Source of the DNA: Clostridia bacterium
Lineage (GTDB): Bacteria; Bacillota; Clostridia; Lachnospirales; Lachnospiraceae
DNA: 64,000 nucleotides
Reading direction: 5' to 3'
NCBI GenBank assembly: GCA_910574835.1
Contig: CAJTDE010000005.1
Location: 62,001-126,000, forward strand
Shown here: one piece after another, positions 1 through 8,016 of the stretch
Layout: the number at the start of each line of letters is the position of its first letter
Numbering within the stretch: position 1 is the stretch's first letter
The notes under the pieces: model-generated
What the model saw: only the letters and a program-made list of their open reading frames with translations
Told to the model about the DNA's origin: nothing
The model's database searches: none
Position numbers and translations under genes: made by a program

Positions 1-282
1 GTAAGGGCGCTTCTGAATGTGAAGGGCGGCGTGATTGTCCGGCAGGACGGAACTACGTCAGAGGGAGGAACGCTTCTTCCCAGCGCGTATCTGATTGTCA
101 CGCCGGTATTTGATGAGGAAGGGGAGCTTTCCGGCTTTCGCTTTCAGGGAGGCGGCTACGGACATGGAGTGGGAATGAGCCAGAACGGGGCAAACGGAAT
201 GGCGGAGCGGGGAAAGAGCTTTGAGGAGATTCTTCATTTCTTTTATACGGATGTGGAATTGACGGCCATTCCTGCTTTATGA
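1..282 (+). CDS. SpoIID/LytB-domain protein, C-terminal fragment
   Basis: The frame is open from the first base and stops with TGA at 280-282, so this is the 3' end of a gene that begins outside the window. The last part carries GYGHGVGMSQNGANGMAE, the signature of the SpoIID/LytB domain, and ends with a helix-like FEEILHFFYTDVEL segment that is usual at the end of that domain. In the family, SpoIID is a peptidoglycan lytic transglycosylase acting in forespore engulfment; LytB-type relatives act on the wall during division. Only about 93 residues are visible, so I cannot tell whether this is SpoIID itself or a sporulation-unrelated homologue. Confidence 0.75.
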   Translation, partial: VRALLNVKGGVIVRQDGTTSEGGTLLPSAYLIVTPVFDEEGELSGFRFQGGGYGHGVGMSQNGANGMAERGKSFEEILHFFYTDVELTAIPAL

Positions 283-338
283 TAAGATATCCCAACAAGC
301 CGGGGACATACCGTAATAAGAGAGACAGAGGGAACAAA

Positions 339-1202
339 ATGAAGCTGATAAAGAAAATCATCAAACTGGTGCGGGGTTTTTTAAAGGCCATGAATGAGGA
401 TCACGTAGGCGCTTATGCGGCACAGAGCGCCTATTTTATCATGCTCTCCTTTATCCCTTTTATCATTCTTCTGCTGACGCTGATACAGTATACCACACTG
501 ACCCGGGCGGATATCTACGGCGCGGCCCAGGTGATTTTCCCGGACAGCATGAACGGGTTTGTGATAGATATTATCAATGAGGTCTACAGCAAGACGGCGG
601 TGACAATCTCCCTGTCCGCAATTACGGCGGCCTGGTCTGCCGGGAAGGGCTTTCTGGCTCTGATGCGGGGCATGAACTCCGTGTACGATGTGGAGGAGCA
701 GCGCAATTACATTATACTGCGGTTTCGATCTGCCATTTATACGATTGTATTTGTGATTTCCATTATTCTTTCCCTGGTGGTTCTGGTGTTCGGCAACTCC
801 ATCCATCAGGCGGCTGTGGTGCATCTGCCGTTTTTGGCTGTGATTACCGGTATGATTTTGCAGTTAAAGGACGTAGTCGCCATTGCCTTTTTTACATTGG
901 TGTTTATGCTGCTCTACAAATTTGTTCCCAATCGGAAGGCAAGGCTTTTGAGCCAGGCGCCGGGAGCTATATTTTCCTCGGTTTGCTGGTATCTTTTTTC
1001 CATTGGATTCTCCTTGTATGTGACTTATACGCCGGGACTTAACAATATGTACGGAAGCCTGACGACGATTATTCTGGTCATGCTGTGGCTGTACTTTTGT
1101 ATGTACATCATTCTTCTGGGAGCGGAGATCAATTCCTACTTTGAGGAGCAGTTCCGTATGGTCAGCCGCTACCGCAGTCTGCTTCGCGGGGAAAAAAAGT
1201 GA
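339..1202 (+). CDS. YihY/virulence factor BrkB family membrane protein
   Basis: A 287-residue integral membrane protein of the YihY/BrkB (formerly 'ribonuclease BN') family. The frame is open from 279, but the ATG at 339 follows AGAGGG by a normal distance and starts the basic MKLIKKIIKL leader. Family features seen are DHVGAYAAQSAYFIMLSFIPF in the first membrane segment, AWSAGKGFLALMRGMNSVYD, and the C-terminal YGSLTTIILVMLWLYFCMYIILLGAEIN. About six hydrophobic segments can be counted. The biochemical role of the family is not settled. It starts 57 bases after the upstream stop, so it may share a transcript with the SpoIID-like gene. The C-terminal tail is basic and cytoplasmic in prediction. 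Confidence 0.85.
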   Translation: MKLIKKIIKLVRGFLKAMNEDHVGAYAAQSAYFIMLSFIPFIILLLTLIQYTTLTRADIYGAAQVIFPDSMNGFVIDIINEVYSKTAVTISLSAITAAWSAGKGFLALMRGMNSVYDVEEQRNYIILRFRSAIYTIVFVISIILSLVVLVFGNSIHQAAVVHLPFLAVITGMILQLKDVVAIAFFTLVFMLLYKFVPNRKARLLSQAPGAIFSSVCWYLFSIGFSLYVTYTPGLNNMYGSLTTIILVMLWLYFCMYIILLGAEINSYFEEQFRMVSRYRSLLRGEKK

Positions 1203-1209
1203 AAAGCAC

Positions 1210-1239
1210 TTGACAATTCCGGAAAAACTGTTATAAAAT
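1210..1239 (+). promoter_or_regulatory. Promoter of the pheST T-box transcript
   Basis: TTGACA at 1210-1215 is followed by TATAAA at 1232-1237 (16-base spacing) or TAAAAT at 1234-1239 (18-base spacing). It lies just upstream of the T-box leader and fits a housekeeping sigma-A promoter. Confidence 0.75.
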
Positions 1240-1247
1240 AAATCCCG

Positions 1248-1516
1248 ATAGCAAAACACAGCAAAAATGCAGTGAAGGTGTTAAGTAGATGATTCATCTT
1301 CTTCCAGAGAGGGAATGTCACCGGCTGAAAGCAGTCCCAAGTTCAGAGAATCATTGAATTTCCCACCGGAGCAGCGCCGCTGAAAGCAGAGTAGGCGGCG
1401 ACGGATATACACGTTACGTATAGAATGAGAGTCTGCATAAAGCAGGAATCTGGGTGGTACCGCGGAGATAATTTCGTCCCTTTACAGGGGCGTATTTTAT
1501 TTCCGCGGTATTTTTA
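1248..1516 (+). promoter_or_regulatory. T-box riboswitch leader of pheST (tRNA-Phe sensing)
   Basis: The T-box core TGGGTGGTACCGCGG is at 1451-1465. Upstream lies a stem I region with the AGAGAGGG block near 1305-1312 and, on the 3' side, GAAtTTCCCACCGGAGC where TTC at 1360-1362 sits at the usual place of the specifier codon, matching phenylalanine. Downstream, the TACCGCGGA arm can pair with TCCGCGGTA at 1501-1510, which is followed by a T run, giving the terminator that competes with the antiterminator. In the family, uncharged tRNA pairs with specifier and T-box bulge and prevents termination. The position before pheS agrees with a Phe-responsive switch. Confidence 0.92.
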
Positions 1517-1635
1517 TGGAAGCCGGGGAACACCCTGCGGGCAGGGAGAGTTTCCCTCTCAGACAAAGAGAGAGCGCCCGGGGCAGATACCTTTATGTCA
1601 AAAAAATAAGGAGAAATGGAAGAAAGGAGAACAAT

Positions 1636-2655
1636 ATGAAGGAGAAATTGCAGAAAATCCGCGAACAAGCCATGAAGCAGATACAGTCGGCGGAAAGCTT
1701 GAATACACTGAACGATGTGCGTGTGGCCATTCTCGGAAAAAAGGGAGAGCTGACAAGCGTCCTGAAAGGAATGAAGGACGTTGCTCCTGAGGACCGGCCG
1801 AAGGTAGGCCAGCTTGTCAATGAAACGCGCGAGGAGATTGAGCGTGTTCTGGAGCAGGCCAAGAAAAAAATGGAGGCCCTGGTTCGGGAAGAAAAGCTGA
1901 AAGCCGAGGTGATTGATGTAACGCTTCCATCCAAAAAGAACCGTGTAGGCCATCGTCATCCCAACACCATTGCCCTGGAAGAGGTGGAGCGCATCTTTAT
2001 CGGCATGGGCTATGAGGTGGTGGAAGGCCCGGAGATTGAGTACGATCTTTACAACTTCGAAAAACTGAATATTCCCGATGGCCACCCGGCAAAGGATGAG
2101 CAGGACACCTTCTACATCAACAAGGAAATCGTACTGCGCACCCAGACCTCGCCCTGTCAGGCCCGTGTCATGGAGCAGGGAAAGCTTCCTATCCGTATGA
2201 TTGCACCGGGGCGGGTATTCCGTTCCGACGAAGTGGACGCAACACATTCCCCCTCTTTCCATCAGGTGGAGGGATTGGTGGTAGACAAAAATATCACCTT
2301 TGCGGACCTGAAAGGTACATTAGAGGAATTTGCCAAAGAGCTTTTCGGGCCGGATACGAAGACAAAGTTCCGTCCTCATCATTTCCCGTTCACCGAGCCA
2401 AGCGCCGAGGTGGACGTAAGCTGCTTCAAATGCGGCGGCAAGGGATGCAGGTTCTGCAAGGGAAGCGGCTGGATCGAGATCTTAGGCTGCGGCATGGTAC
2501 ATCCCCATGTACTGGAGATGTGCGGCATCGATCCCGAACAGTATACCGGCTTTGCCTTCGGCATGGGCCTGGAGCGTATCGCTCTGCTGAAATACGAGAT
2601 TGACGATATGCGGCTGCTGTATGAGAACGACATTCGGTTTTTGGGACAATTTTAA
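1636..2655 (+). CDS. pheS: Phenylalanine--tRNA ligase alpha subunit
   Basis: Catalytic subunit of the (alpha-beta)2 phenylalanyl-tRNA synthetase, 339 residues. The start at 1636 follows AAAGGAG; the frame is open further upstream through the T-box terminator, but that extension is leader RNA. The N-terminal helices (residues 1-85) form the tRNA-binding coiled coil. Class II synthetase motifs are visible: motif 2 around [19 protein letters not shown] and motif 3 in [16 protein letters not shown]. The insertion [17 protein letters not shown] contains four cysteines and is typical of Gram-positive PheS. It is followed after about 50 bases by pheT and is controlled by the upstream T-box. Confidence 0.97.
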   Translation: MKEKLQKIREQAMKQIQSAESLNTLNDVRVAILGKKGELTSVLKGMKDVAPEDRPKVGQLVNETREEIERVLEQAKKKMEALVREEKLKAEVIDVTLPSKKNRVGHRHPNTIALEEVERIFIGMGYEVVEGPEIEYDLYNFEKLNIPDGHPAKDEQDTFYINKEIVLRTQTSPCQARVMEQGKLPIRMIAPGRVFRSDEVDATHSPSFHQVEGLVVDKNITFADLKGTLEEFAKELFGPDTKTKFRPHHFPFTEPSAEVDVSCFKCGGKGCRFCKGSGWIEILGCGMVHPHVLEMCGIDPEQYTGFAFGMGLERIALLKYEIDDMRLLYENDIRFLGQF

Positions 2656-2676
2656 TCAATAATATCCCTGAGACAC

Positions 2677-2700
2677 ATATTACGGAACTTTAAATAGGAG
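2677..2700 (+). repeat. Family B repeat, tail fragment before pheT
   Basis: ATATTACGGAACT at 2677-2689 matches the conserved tail of the family B elements seen at 33294-33420 and elsewhere, and leads directly into the TAGGAGG ribosome binding site of pheT. A short AATAATATCC upstream may be the remnant of the opposite arm. Confidence 0.5.
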
Positions 2701-2706
2701 GTCAGT

Positions 2707-5127
2707 ATGGATACATCATTATCATGGATTAAAGCATACGTGCCGGATCTCGATGTGACGGCACAGGAATACACCGATGCAATGACCCTTTCCGGAACAA
2801 AGGTGGAGGGCTATAAAGCCCTGGACGCTGATTTGGAAAATATCATCATCGGACAGATTTTAAAAATCGAGCGCCATCCGGACGCAGACAAGCTGGTGGT
2901 GTGCCAGGTAGATATAGGCGGGGAAGCCCCGATTCAGATCGTAACAGGCGCCCCCAACGTAGAGGAAGGCCAGAAAATCCCGGTGGTTCTGGACGGCGGC
3001 CGCGTAGCGGGAGGACACGACGGAAAGATGACGCCGGGCGGTATCAAAATCAAAAAAGGCAAGCTTCGGGGCGTAGAGTCAAACGGCATGATGTGCTCCA
3101 TTGAAGAGCTGGGCCAGACCCGGGAGCTGTTCCCGGAGGCTCCGGAAAACGGCATCTACATTTTCCCGGAGGATGCTGCGGTAGGAGAGAGCGCTGTCAA
3201 AGCTCTGGGCCTTGACGATGTGATTTTCGAGTACGAGATCACCTCCAACCGGGTAGACTGCTACAGCGTTATCGGCATTGCCAGAGAAGCGGCGGCTACC
3301 TTCCGCAAAACCTTCATCCCCCCGGAAGTAAAGGTCAAAGGCTCCGGCGGCGATGTAAACGACTATATCCGGGTAGACGTAAAAGATGCGGATCTCTGCC
3401 CCCGTTACTGTGCGAGAGTCGTCAAAAACATCAAGCTCGCTCCCTCACCCAAGTGGATGCAGCGCCGGCTTGCGGTAAACGGAATCCGCCCTATTAATAA
3501 CATTGTGGATATTACCAACTATGTCATGGAGGAATACGGCCAGCCCATGCACGCCTACGATTTGGACACTATTGCAGGTAATCAGATCCTGGTGCGCCGT
3601 GCGGAAAAGGATGAAAAATTCGTCACCTTAGACGGTCAGGAGCGGACAATGGACGATTCCGTACTGATGATCTGCGACGGTGAGAAAGCCATCGGCATAG
3701 CCGGAATCATGGGCGGTGAAAATTCCATGATCACGGACAATGTAAAAACCATGCTCTTTGAAGCCGCCTGCTTTGACGGTGTAAACATCCGCCTTTCCGC
3801 AAAGAAGGTAGGACTGCGCACCGAGGCTTCGGGTAAATTTGAGAAGGGTCTTGACCCCAACAATGCACAGGCCGCTATTGACCGCGCCTGTCAGCTGATT
3901 GAAGAGCTGGGAGCCGGTGAGGTGGTGGACGGCATGGTGGATGTGTACACCGGAATCAAAGAGCCGATCCGGGTGCCTTTTGACGCAGGGAAGATCAACA
4001 CCCTTCTGGGAACGGATATTACCAAGGAGCAGATGCTTTCCTACCTGCATATGGTAGAGCTGGAGTATGACGAACAGACAGGTGAAGTCTTAGTGCCCAC
4101 CTTCCGTCAGGATGTGCTGCGCCTGGCAGATTTGGCGGAGGAGGTAGCGCGGTTCTACGGCTATGACAACATCCCAACCACCCTGCCGACGGGAGAGGCG
4201 ACCACCGGAAAACTGCCCTTTAAGCTTCGACTTGAGGCGGTAGCCAGGGATATTGCGGAGTTCTGCGGCTTTTCTCAGGGAATGACTTATTCCTTTGAAA
4301 GCCCCAAGGTATTTGATAAGCTGCTGCTTGACGGGGAAGATCCGCTGCGCCGTGCCGTTACCATTTCCAATCCCTTAGGAGAGGATTTCAGCATTATGCG
4401 GACTACCTCCCTGAATGGGATGCTGACCTCTTTGGCAACCAACTACAATCGGAGAAATAAAAATGTCCGTCTCTATGAGCTGGGAAATATTTATATGGCA
4501 AAGGAGCTTCCTCTGACAGAGCTTCCGGATGAGCGGATGCAGTTCACCCTGGGGATGTACGGAGAGGGAGATTTCTACACCATGAAGGGTGTGGTTGAGG
4601 AATTTTTTGACAAAATCGGTCTTCACGAAAAGGAGGTTTACGATCCCAAGGCAGGCAAGCCCTTCCTCCATCCCGGCCGTCAGGCAAATATTATCTACGG
4701 CGGCAAGACAGTGGGCTATCTGGGCGAGGTGCATCCCGCCGTGGCCGATACTTACGGAATCGGAGAGCGGGCTTATGTTGTGGTGCTTGACATGCCTTCC
4801 ATAGAACCATTTGCCACTTTTGATCGGAAATATGAAGGCATTGCAAAATATCCGGCGGTAAACCGTGATATTTCTATGGTAATTCCCAAGTCCGTGCTGG
4901 CCGGACAGATTGAGGAGGTTATAGAAAATAAGGGCGGAAGCTATCTGGAAAGCTATCAGCTTTTTGATGTGTATGAGGGCGCTCAGATTAAGAAGGGTTA
5001 TAAGTCTATGGCTTACTCCATCGTATTCCGGGCAAAGGATAAGACTTTGGAGGAAGCGGATGTGGCTTCGGCCATGAAGCGGATTCTGAAGGGCCTGGAG
5101 GCGCTGGATGCGGAACTGAGACAGTAG
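2707..5127 (+). CDS. pheT: Phenylalanine--tRNA ligase beta subunit
   Basis: Beta subunit of PheRS, 806 residues, full length for the family. Start ATG follows TAGGAGGTCAGT. Domains in order: EMAP/OB-fold tRNA-binding domain at about residues 40-155 (HPDADKLVVCQVDIG), B3/B4 editing domain at about 200-390 that hydrolyses mischarged Tyr-tRNA-Phe, B5 DNA-binding-like domain at about 405-480, the catalytic-like core at about 490-690, and the C-terminal ferredoxin-fold anticodon-binding domain at about 710-806 (KYPAVNRDISMVIP). It works only together with PheS and is cotranscribed with it. A family B repeat tail provides its leader. Confidence 0.97.
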   Translation: MDTSLSWIKAYVPDLDVTAQEYTDAMTLSGTKVEGYKALDADLENIIIGQILKIERHPDADKLVVCQVDIGGEAPIQIVTGAPNVEEGQKIPVVLDGGRVAGGHDGKMTPGGIKIKKGKLRGVESNGMMCSIEELGQTRELFPEAPENGIYIFPEDAAVGESAVKALGLDDVIFEYEITSNRVDCYSVIGIAREAAATFRKTFIPPEVKVKGSGGDVNDYIRVDVKDADLCPRYCARVVKNIKLAPSPKWMQRRLAVNGIRPINNIVDITNYVMEEYGQPMHAYDLDTIAGNQILVRRAEKDEKFVTLDGQERTMDDSVLMICDGEKAIGIAGIMGGENSMITDNVKTMLFEAACFDGVNIRLSAKKVGLRTEASGKFEKGLDPNNAQAAIDRACQLIEELGAGEVVDGMVDVYTGIKEPIRVPFDAGKINTLLGTDITKEQMLSYLHMVELEYDEQTGEVLVPTFRQDVLRLADLAEEVARFYGYDNIPTTLPTGEATTGKLPFKLRLEAVARDIAEFCGFSQGMTYSFESPKVFDKLLLDGEDPLRRAVTISNPLGEDFSIMRTTSLNGMLTSLATNYNRRNKNVRLYELGNIYMAKELPLTELPDERMQFTLGMYGEGDFYTMKGVVEEFFDKIGLHEKEVYDPKAGKPFLHPGRQANIIYGGKTVGYLGEVHPAVADTYGIGERAYVVVLDMPSIEPFATFDRKYEGIAKYPAVNRDISMVIPKSVLAGQIEEVIENKGGSYLESYQLFDVYEGAQIKKGYKSMAYSIVFRAKDKTLEEADVASAMKRILKGLEALDAELRQ

Positions 5128-5187
5128 AATAGAAAAGAAATGCTTTGAAGTATTCAAGCTCTCCTGAACGGACAGTTTACCCCGTTT

Positions 5188-5240
5188 GCGGAGGGAGGAA
5201 CGGCGTTCTGCGCCGCGCCTTCCTCCGCTTCTTCTTTTTC
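5188..5240 (+). terminator. Probable Rho-independent terminator of pheST
   Basis: GCGGAGGGAGGAACGGCG pairs with CGCCGCGCCTTCCTCCGC across a five-base loop, followed by a pyrimidine-rich TTCTTCTTTTTC run. It lies about 60 bases after the pheT stop. Confidence 0.75.
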
Positions 5241-5331
5241 CCGGGATATCGGGGGCTGATTCCGGCCACATCCCTGATTGCTCTATTGCTCTTTTGCAAC
5301 AATCTCATGTACGGTAAAGAAGCAAGCAGCC

Positions 5332-5664
5332 TTATAATCTGTTTTTATCACCCCATTCGCACATTCCGTCTAAAATAGGAATTAAAGACTTTCCACGCTC
5401 TGTTAAGCTATATTCTACCTTTGGCGGGATTTGTGGATATTCTTTTCTATGCACTAATTGGTCTGCTTCTAATTCTTTTAAAGTGGAGCTTAAAGTCTTA
5501 TATGAAATTTCACTGATATATTTTTTCATTTCGTTAAAACGAACGACTCCGAACTCCATTAAAGTATACAAAATAGTCATCTTATATTTGCCATTGATTA
5601 ATGACAAGGTATAGCTGAAACCTGTTGTTTCAAGACATTCATTTGAAATGCAGCGTTCACTCAT
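5332..5664 (-). CDS. HxlR-type winged-helix transcriptional regulator
   Basis: 110-residue winged-helix protein of the HxlR/MarR-like class. Seen: an N-terminal cysteine pair region (residues 5-10), LINGKYKMTILYTLM at the start of the DNA-binding domain, the recognition region YISEISYKTLSSTLKELEADQLV, and the wing YPQIPPKVEYSLTERGKSL followed by a dimerisation helix. The gene is divergent from two flavodoxin-like genes, the classical layout for HxlR regulators such as HypR and YodB that sense electrophiles or oxidants through a conserved N-terminal cysteine. I infer that it represses the neighbouring pair; the effector is unknown. Confidence 0.88.
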   Translation of the reverse strand: MSERCISNECLETTGFSYTLSLINGKYKMTILYTLMEFGVVRFNEMKKYISEISYKTLSSTLKELEADQLVHRKEYPQIPPKVEYSLTERGKSLIPILDGMCEWGDKNRL

Positions 5665-5702
5665 TTTACACTCTCCTTTAGGTAAGTATATAACTTTATT
5701 GT

Positions 5703-5729
5703 AAGTATCGCACTTATATGTGCGTACTT
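5703..5729. promoter_or_regulatory. Inverted repeat, likely HxlR operator
   Basis: AAGTATCGCAC at 5703-5713 is mirrored by GTGCGTACTT at 5720-5729 with a six-base spacer. It lies in the divergent gap between the HxlR regulator and the flavodoxin pair, where an operator is expected. A second weaker AAGT...ACTT palindrome lies just beside it towards the regulator. Confidence 0.5.
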
Positions 5730-5809
5730 GATTTTATTTCAATTCTTGCTAAGATTATAATATCAAAAGCAGAGAAAGTCAATCTCACAGAATTAGGAGG
5801 ACATATTTT

Positions 5810-6355
5810 ATGAGCAAAAACATAGTTGTAATAACGGGAAGCCCCCGGAAAAACGGGAATAGCTTTGCTATGACAGACGCTTTCATCAAGGCAGCCGAAG
5901 CAAAGGGGCACACAATCACACGGTTTGACGCCGCATTAAAAAAAGTGGGCGGCTGCCGGGCGTGTGAAACCTGTTTCTCCACTGGAAAAGCCTGTACTTT
6001 TGATGATGATTTCAACACGATTGCACCGGCAATTCTTGAAGCGGACGTTATCGTATTTACCATGCCTGTCTACTGGTATTCTATCCCGGCGCAGATTAAA
6101 GGTGTTATTGACCGTATCTTTTCTATGGTTGTAGGCGGCAAGGATATTGCCGGAAAGGAATGTGCGCTGATTGCCTGTTGTGAAGAAGATGATATGTCCG
6201 TCATGGACGGCGTTCGTATTCCTATTGAGCGTATGGCGGCATTGAATAAATGGAAGATGGTAGGCGAGGTTTTAATTCCCGGCGTATTAAATGTTGGCGA
6301 TATAGACAAAACCGAGGGCTGCAAAAAAGCGGCTGATTTAGCCAATTCAATTTAA
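5810..6355 (+). CDS. Flavodoxin family / NADPH-dependent FMN reductase-like protein
   Basis: 181-residue flavodoxin-fold protein. VVITGSPRKNGNSFAMT at residues 5-21 is the FMN phosphate-binding loop of the FMN-reductase/iron-sulfur flavoprotein class. CRACETCFSTGKAC (about 49-62) is a cysteine-rich stretch as in iron-sulfur flavoproteins, and MPVYWYSIPAQIKGVIDRIF (about 86-105) is the second flavin-contact segment. Start follows TTAGGAGG. It is the first gene of a pair divergent from an HxlR regulator, which suggests a role in reductive detoxification of quinones or similar electrophiles. The substrate cannot be read from sequence. Confidence 0.85.
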   Translation: MSKNIVVITGSPRKNGNSFAMTDAFIKAAEAKGHTITRFDAALKKVGGCRACETCFSTGKACTFDDDFNTIAPAILEADVIVFTMPVYWYSIPAQIKGVIDRIFSMVVGGKDIAGKECALIACCEEDDMSVMDGVRIPIERMAALNKWKMVGEVLIPGVLNVGDIDKTEGCKKAADLANSI

Positions 6356-6371
6356 AGGAGACCAGCTAATT

Positions 6372-6938
6372 ATGAGCAAAAAAATTATTATTCTCAATGG
6401 AAGTCCAAGAAAAGCCGGAAATACAACAGCATTAACGGCAGAATTTAAGAAAGGCGCAGAGGAAGCCGGAAACACCGTGACAGAGTTTTTTCTTGACGGT
6501 ATGAATATAAACGGTTGTAAAGGCTGTTTTGGCGGCGGTAAAAACCCGGATAGCCCTTGTGTCCAAAAAGACGATATGGATAAAATCTATCCTGTTTACA
6601 AGGAAGCGGACATCGTGGTTCTTGCAACACCGCTTTACTATTGGACTATCAGCGGACAATTAAAAACTGCCTTTGACCGCTTATTTGCTGTTGCGGAATG
6701 CGACCCTAATTATCGAAACCCTAAAAAGGAAAGTGTTCTCATTATGGCAGCCGAGGGCTGCGGCTTTGAAGAAACTCTTTATTGGTATGAACATCTTGAA
6801 AAACATTTAGGGTGGAAAAGCATTGGAAAAGTGCTTTGCGGCGGTGTAATGGCTATGGGGGATATTGCCAGGAAACCCGAATTACAGGAAGCCTACAATT
6901 TAGGAAAATCAATCATCTCTCCTTTAATCCGAATATGA
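6372..6938 (+). CDS. Flavodoxin family / NADPH-dependent FMN reductase-like protein
   Basis: 188-residue paralogue of the gene just upstream, beginning 16 bases after it with a GGAGACC ribosome binding site. IIILNGSPRKAGNTTALT is the flavin-binding loop, GCKGCFGGGKNPDSPC a cysteine-containing stretch with altered spacing, and TPLYYWTISGQLKTAFDRLF the conserved second segment. The two copies are clearly related yet far apart in sequence, so this is an old duplication or independent recruitment. It probably shares the HxlR-controlled promoter. The last few residues may differ from family members. Confidence 0.83.
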   Translation: MSKKIIILNGSPRKAGNTTALTAEFKKGAEEAGNTVTEFFLDGMNINGCKGCFGGGKNPDSPCVQKDDMDKIYPVYKEADIVVLATPLYYWTISGQLKTAFDRLFAVAECDPNYRNPKKESVLIMAAEGCGFEETLYWYEHLEKHLGWKSIGKVLCGGVMAMGDIARKPELQEAYNLGKSIISPLIRI

Positions 6939-7113
6939 TTGCTTATACAATGACAAAATCTTATATGATGGTGGCTTTTGCTTTGATGTGCAGCTTCACA
7001 CTAAGTTCGGTATCAAGCTATTAAATTTTAAGAACAGCATATATTTCTTTTCAAAAAAGTACAAGTGTAGTATAGTTAAAATAACAAAATTCCAATTTCG
7101 ATTTACCTGGTTA

Positions 7114-7282
7114 GTCCGGCTAAGAAATATCAAGTTTTAAAAAATTAATTTCTGCCGTCCGGTAAAGTCGCAAAGGCGCACGAGAGGAACTTTTATGAGT
7201 GTCCTTTCGAATAAAAGTTCCTCTCATCACAGGTGCGCCGAAGTGACTTTACCCTTCAGTGCCATCGCGCAGCGATTTGAAT
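7114..7282 (+). repeat. Family A structured repeat, copy 1
   Basis: Begins GTCCGGCTAAGAAAT and runs to the GATTTGAAT before the ribosome binding site of the response regulator. Nested inverted repeats can be read: GGTAAAGTC with GACTTTACC, GGCGCAC with GTGCGCC, and GAGAGGAACTTTTAT with ATAAAAGTTCCTCTC, forming one long hairpin, followed by ATCGCGCAGCGAT as a small hairpin. Further copies are at 21948-22117 (minus), 23390-23560 and 34418-34554, with degenerate ones at 9506-9553 and 44739-44784. It has no coding capacity of its own but extends the frame of the next gene upstream. Confidence 0.88.
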
Positions 7283-7296
7283 TAGGAGAAAAAGAA

Positions 7297-8016
7297 ATGC
7301 TGAAAATAGCAATCTGCGACGATGAACAGGAGATGGTTACGGCTCACAGGCAGGCCGCGGAAGCGGCTCTTGGAGCCTGCCGCGCCGTGGGGGAGATTGT
7401 CACCTACACCCAAAGCGCAAACCTGTTCTGCGACATTGTGGAGGATGGCTTTCATTTTGATTTAATCCTCCTTGACATTGAAATGCCGGGAAAGACCGGG
7501 ATGGAGCTTGCAAAAGAGCTTCGTCCCGCATTGCCCAATGTAAAAATTATTTTCATCACCTCCCATGTGGAATATGCCATCGATGCCTATGAGTTGTCTA
7601 TTTTCCGATATGTTCCCAAAAATGACGAAGGAAAGCGTCTTACTCAGGCCCTGGAGGATGCAATCCGCCTTCTTATGATAGAAGACGGCAAGGTCTATAC
7701 CATTCAGACAAGCAGCCGTCTGGAGAAAATCCCTTATCGGGCGATTTACTACATCGAGCGTGACGGAAAAAACGCCAGCATCACCTGGGAAAACGGCGCT
7801 TCAAAGGTGCGCGGCAGCTTACAGCAGATTTATGAGGAATTGGCGTCGGAGGAATTTATTTTTATTGATCGGGGCTGTATTGTCAACCTTATCCATGTGA
7901 TGCAGGTGAAAAACAGCATGGTTTTCCTGGAAAACGGTGTGTTTCTTCCTGTCAGCCGTTCTCACCTGCAAGACGTAAAGGATCAGATCAACGCCTATTG
8001 GGGGATGCACATATGA
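7297..8016 (+). CDS. LytTR-family response regulator (AgrA-like)
   Basis: 239-residue response regulator. The receiver domain (about 1-120) shows the acidic pair CDDEQEM, the phosphoacceptor in LILLDIEMPGKTG and the FITSH threonine/serine region. The LytTR DNA-binding domain follows at about 135-235 (YYIERDGKNASITW, FIFIDRGCIVNLIHV, LPVSRSHLQDVKD). The frame stays open upstream to 7195, but that part is translated repeat DNA; the ATG at 7297 has TTAGGAGAAAAAGAA before it and starts the canonical MLKIAICDDE. Its stop overlaps the start of the AgrC-like kinase gene, so both are one operon. Targets may include the adjacent ABC genes; that is inference. Confidence 0.9.
   Translation: MLKIAICDDEQEMVTAHRQAAEAALGACRAVGEIVTYTQSANLFCDIVEDGFHFDLILLDIEMPGKTGMELAKELRPALPNVKIIFITSHVEYAIDAYELSIFRYVPKNDEGKRLTQALEDAIRLLMIEDGKVYTIQTSSRLEKIPYRAIYYIERDGKNASITWENGASKVRGSLQQIYEELASEEFIFIDRGCIVNLIHVMQVKNSMVFLENGVFLPVSRSHLQDVKDQINAYWGMHI

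Noticed and set aside
4375-5271. 298-codon minus-strand frame opposite pheT
   Set aside because: It is a shadow of pheT in another frame; histidine- and leucine-rich, no domain, no ribosome binding site.
7114-7282. Family A copies as insertion sequences
   Set aside because: No transposase frame, too short, and no clear target-site duplication at the ends; a MITE or RNA element is the better description.
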